6,575 nucleotides of DNA from Patescibacteria group bacterium. Its GTDB lineage: Bacteria; Patescibacteriota; Patescibacteriia; 2-12-FULL-60-25. A program made the translations under genes and the position numbers. The notes below the pieces were generated by a model that ran no database searches, was not told the DNA's origin, and saw nothing but the letters and a program-made list of their open reading frames with translations. The DNA is taken from positions 1-6,575 of the forward strand of contig JAHJFW010000091.1 in assembly GCA_018824765.1 (NCBI GenBank), read 5' to 3'. The number at the start of each line of letters is the position of its first letter. Positions within the stretch are counted from its first letter, which is position 1. This document shows positions 4,313 to 6,575 of the stretch, piece by piece.

Positions 4313-5866
4313 ATGCGCTTAATCCCAATCATCGGCCTCGAGGTCCATGCACAGCTCAAAACAGCGAGCAAAATGTTTTGTTCGTGCGCCAATCTGGAGG
4401 AGGAAACAGCACCCAATACCGCCATCTGTCCGATCTGCACAGGCCAGCCCGGCGCACTGCCGGCTTTAAATGAAAAAGCGGTTGAACTCGGTGTAAAAGC
4501 GGCGCTAGCTTTACAATGCCGCGTCCCCGATAAATCGGCTTTTGACCGTAAAAATTATTTCTATCCTGACTTGCCCAAGGGTTACCAAATTTCGCAATTC
4601 CATCTGCCGATAGCGCAGAACGGACAACTTGAAATAGATGTGCCGAACGCTAAAAAGTCCGCGGCCGGACGGGCGACGCGCGTTGAACGCGAACATCTGC
4701 GCGTCGGAATCACGCGCGCGCACTTGGAGGAAGACGCCGCTAAAAACATCCATACCGCCGAAGGCACAGGCGTAGATTTCAACCGCGCAGGCACGCCGCT
4801 TCTGGAAATCGTCAGCGAACCGGATTTGCGCTCGCCGCAGGAAGCTAAAGCGTATCTGCAGGAACTGCGCACCATTTTGCGCACAATCGGCGTTTCAGAT
4901 GCGAATATGGAGAAGGGGCAAATGCGCTGTGACGCCAATGTCTCGCTTTTGGAAATTGATGAAAATAATTTTCCCGTGCATTCGGAATTGAACCCGAAAA
5001 TCGAAATTAAAAACCTGAATTCTTTTCGAGCGGTCGAACGCGCACTCGCCTTTGAGATCGAACGCCAGTTTGACCTGTATGAAAGCAACACTCCGCCGGT
5101 CGGCTCCACGCGCGGCTGGGATGAAAACAAAGGGATAACATTTGAACAACGCACCAAAGAAACCAGCGCAGATTACCGCTATTTCCCAGAACCTGATCTT
5201 CCGCCGCAGGATCTCTTAGCGCTACGCGAACGCCTTGCGGCGAAAAACATTGAATTGCCGGCTGAAAAGCGTGCGCGGCTGGAAGATGAATGGGGTTTTT
5301 CAAAAAGCGATGCCGTATTTTTTACGGCCAACGAAGGCTGGGCTGACTATGCCGAAGCTGTAATGGGCGAGCTCGGCGGCTGGCTTGAATCCACGGATGA
5401 TTCTGAAAAAAGCGGCGGCGAATTGCTGAATGAAAAAAAGAAAAAGCTAGCCAAACTCGTAGGCGGCTGGCTGACTACAAAACTTGCCGGACTTCTGTCT
5501 GAACAAGGCATTGAACTGAAAGATGCGCGCATTACGCCGGAAAATTTTGCCGAATTTATCCTTTTGCTTGACAAGGGGGAAATCGGCAGCACCAATGCGC
5601 AAAAACTTCTTGCGCTCATGGTTGGGACTGATGCGGATCCGTCACATATTATGGAAGAGCACGATCTAGGCCAAAAAATGGACGAGGAAAAACTTGTTGC
5701 GGAAATCAAGCGCATCATCAAACAAAATCCTGATCAAGTTGCGCAATACAAGGCGGGCAAGGAATCCGTCATCAAATGGTTTGTCGGCGCGGCGATGAAA
5801 GCCACTGAAGGAAAAGCCAATCCGGCCAAAGCAGAAGAGCTGATTAAACAGCAACTCTCCGCCTAA
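4313..5866 (+). CDS. gatB: Aspartyl/glutamyl-tRNA amidotransferase subunit B
   Basis: GatB is the tRNA-binding and kinase subunit of GatCAB, which amidates Glu-tRNA(Gln) and/or Asp-tRNA(Asn) with ammonia made by GatA. The N-terminus IPIIGLEVHAQLKT (4-17) holds the active-site Glu10 and His12. Four cysteines, Cys23, Cys25, Cys39 and Cys42, form the zinc site (FCSC and CPIC). Further family blocks are FDRKNYFYPDLPKGYQISQ (77-95), RAHLEEDAAK (135-144), VDFNRAGTPLLEIVSEPDL (154-172), the MRCDANVS stretch (204-211), KNLNSF (233-238) and DYRYFPEPDLPP (287-298). The C-terminal helical YqeY-like tail (about 370-517) includes NPDQVAQYKAGKESVIKWF (472-490) and ends conventionally. At 517 aa it is somewhat longer than usual (about 475-500), with a charged insertion around 360-380. 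The ATG at 4313 fits the family; upstream is CACCCCCTCC, not a Shine-Dalgarno site. gatA and gatC are not in the window. Confidence 0.97.
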   Translation: MRLIPIIGLEVHAQLKTASKMFCSCANLEEETAPNTAICPICTGQPGALPALNEKAVELGVKAALALQCRVPDKSAFDRKNYFYPDLPKGYQISQFHLPIAQNGQLEIDVPNAKKSAAGRATRVEREHLRVGITRAHLEEDAAKNIHTAEGTGVDFNRAGTPLLEIVSEPDLRSPQEAKAYLQELRTILRTIGVSDANMEKGQMRCDANVSLLEIDENNFPVHSELNPKIEIKNLNSFRAVERALAFEIERQFDLYESNTPPVGSTRGWDENKGITFEQRTKETSADYRYFPEPDLPPQDLLALRERLAAKNIELPAEKRARLEDEWGFSKSDAVFFTANEGWADYAEAVMGELGGWLESTDDSEKSGGELLNEKKKKLAKLVGGWLTTKLAGLLSEQGIELKDARITPENFAEFILLLDKGEIGSTNAQKLLALMVGTDADPSHIMEEHDLGQKMDEEKLVAEIKRIIKQNPDQVAQYKAGKESVIKWFVGAAMKATEGKANPAKAEELIKQQLSA

Positions 5867-5906
5867 CCGCCTCATTCCACAATTCCTCTGTTTTCGGTAA
5901 AAACAT

Positions 5907-5946
5907 AATTATCAAAAAAAGCTCCATGGAGCTTTTTTTGATAATT
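5907..5946. terminator. Perfect 40-bp palindrome, bidirectional intrinsic terminator
   Basis: The sequence is a perfect palindrome centred at 5926/5927. The GC-rich core AGCTCCATGGAGCT is flanked by seven A on the left and seven T on the right, then by AATTATC and its complement. On either strand a hairpin is followed by a T-tract, so it can end gatB transcription (stop at 5864-5866) as well as transcription from the convergent gene. Confidence 0.88.
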
Positions 5947-5956
5947 TAAAAATCAG

Positions 5957-5982
5957 AAAAAAAGAGCCGGCATGGCTCTTTT
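5957..5982 (-). terminator. Intrinsic terminator of the minus-strand gene
   Basis: AAAAGAGCC (5960-5968) pairs with GGCTCTTTT (5974-5982) in a 9-bp stem with loop GGCAT. On the minus strand the hairpin is followed by a run of seven T (complement of 5957-5963). It lies 23 nt past the stop of the 6006-6554 gene. Confidence 0.82.
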
Positions 5983-6005
5983 GAAGAAGTTTGCTTGGAA
6001 AAGCG

Positions 6006-6554
6006 CTATTTGCGGCGGTCGTCAAGACGGAAAACCTTGGCTCCTTTGCCTTGATGGAGCGTTTCGCTCAAATTATCCAGCCGCCGGCCGACACGGTCTT
6101 CCTCCCTCATCAACAGGGTTACGGCCAAGACTTCGTTCTCAACAGCCGCTTCTTCTTCGAGCGCCGCCAGCTCCTCCTGCTTTTCGCGGTAACGCTCTTC
6201 AAACAAAAGCTTGGATTTTCCAGCCTTGCCCTTCCTCTGCAGTTTCAGGCGAAACAGCTCCCAGGTCAAAAGCTCGTGGACGCCGATCAAGATCAGCAGC
6301 AGAATGTTCCAGCCGACACGTAGCGGCCATAACAAGAGATGCAAAACCTTGTACCACGGCGTTTCAAGCCAGAGCCGCAATGCGTTGTCCGACCAGCCGA
6401 GTTCGGTGATGTAACTCAAGAACGGGTATAGCAGGTATGACAACCAGCTGTTCCGTTCCCGAAAGGCTTTCGGGCTCAGCTCCGCGATCAGCAAACCGAC
6501 GCCAATGTATGACACAGCCAACCAGCTGAACCACAACATCGTTAGATTGGGCAC
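6006..6554 (-). CDS. Small membrane protein with coiled-coil cytoplasmic tail, unknown function
   Basis: I do not recognise a family. The 182-aa reading (from GTG 6554) has an N-terminal transmembrane segment (about 6-25), a hydrophobic, aromatic-rich stretch (37-50), a second strong membrane segment (about 68-97, with LLLWPLRVGWNILLLILIG), a basic stretch RLKLQRKGKAGKSK (102-115) suggesting the C-terminus lies inside, and a charged, Glu/Leu-rich helix (115-165) likely to form a coiled coil, ending in a polar basic tail. The GTG start is supported by AGAGGG 4 nt upstream; ATG 6539 (177 aa) is the alternative. The frame has no stop up to the window edge, so the true start could lie outside. 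It converges on gatB and has its own terminator. Confidence 0.72.
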   Translation of the reverse strand: MPNLTMLWFSWLAVSYIGVGLLIAELSPKAFRERNSWLSYLLYPFLSYITELGWSDNALRLWLETPWYKVLHLLLWPLRVGWNILLLILIGVHELLTWELFRLKLQRKGKAGKSKLLFEERYREKQEELAALEEEAAVENEVLAVTLLMREEDRVGRRLDNLSETLHQGKGAKVFRLDDRRK

Positions 6555-6558
6555 TTTT

Positions 6559-6564
6559 CCCTCT
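6559..6564 (-). promoter_or_regulatory. Shine-Dalgarno-like site for the minus-strand gene
   Basis: The minus strand reads AGAGGG, then AAAA, then GTG. This is the only reasonable Shine-Dalgarno match seen at a gene start in the window, and it favours GTG 6554 over ATG 6539, which lies 19 nt away. Confidence 0.5.
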
Positions 6565-6575
6565 ATTTCAAAAGG

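Noticed and set aside
4582..5157. 191-codon minus-strand ORF inside gatB
   Set aside because: It is antisense to highly conserved GatB blocks, low-complexity in Ser/Arg, with no motif; a shadow of the real gene.
5972..6409. Plus-strand ORFs opposite the minus-strand membrane protein
   Set aside because: They are Arg/Pro/Ser-rich shadows; the minus strand has membrane segments, SD-like site and a terminator after its stop.
1..6575. tRNA or rRNA genes
   Set aside because: No cloverleaf with TTCGA-type arm or conserved rRNA stretch was noticed on either strand in the gaps.

Overview
The window reads as a bacterial chromosomal segment with standard genetic code: thyA, folA and the 3472-4233 gene all end in TGA, which argues against the TGA-recoding lineages. 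Compact genes, GatB-type tRNA amidation, almost no Shine-Dalgarno sites and gene borders full of short palindromic and 7-nt repeats together suggest an uncultured Patescibacteria/CPR-type (for example Parcubacteria-like) genome, probably assembled from a metagenome. This taxonomic guess is an inference from style; no marker gene here proves it.

Layout. On the + strand: (1) 3-335, the C-terminal part of a P-loop kinase-like protein; (2) 408-848, dUTPase (dut); (3) 1072-1938, thymidylate synthase (thyA); (4) 1935-2426, dihydrofolate reductase (folA), overlapping thyA by 4 nt; (5) 2697-3428, thymidylate kinase (tmk); (6) 3472-4233, a polytopic membrane protein; (7) 4313-5866, GatB. Two hairpin terminators (5907-5946 and 5957-5982) separate gatB from a convergent minus-strand gene (6006-6554) that encodes a small membrane protein with a coiled-coil tail.

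Function. Genes 2-5 form a complete de novo thymidylate module: Dut turns dUTP into dUMP, ThyA methylates dUMP to dTMP while oxidising methylene-tetrahydrofolate to dihydrofolate, FolA regenerates tetrahydrofolate, and Tmk phosphorylates dTMP to dTDP. GatB belongs to the unrelated Glu/Asp-tRNA amidotransferase.

The most unusual content lies between the genes. Three nested palindromic elements of one apparent family (320-412, 867-988, 2549-2631) sit exactly at gene borders. The first supplies the end of gene 1, including its stop codon, and abuts the dut start. The third lies between two copies of the tmk 5' end, 194 bp apart, so a broken tmk start with an intact Walker A motif precedes the working gene. 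In addition, 7-bp-periodic arrays run almost up to the ATG of thyA, of the duplicate tmk start and of gatB, where a ribosome binding site would be expected. One array begins inside folA and encodes its last residues and stop.
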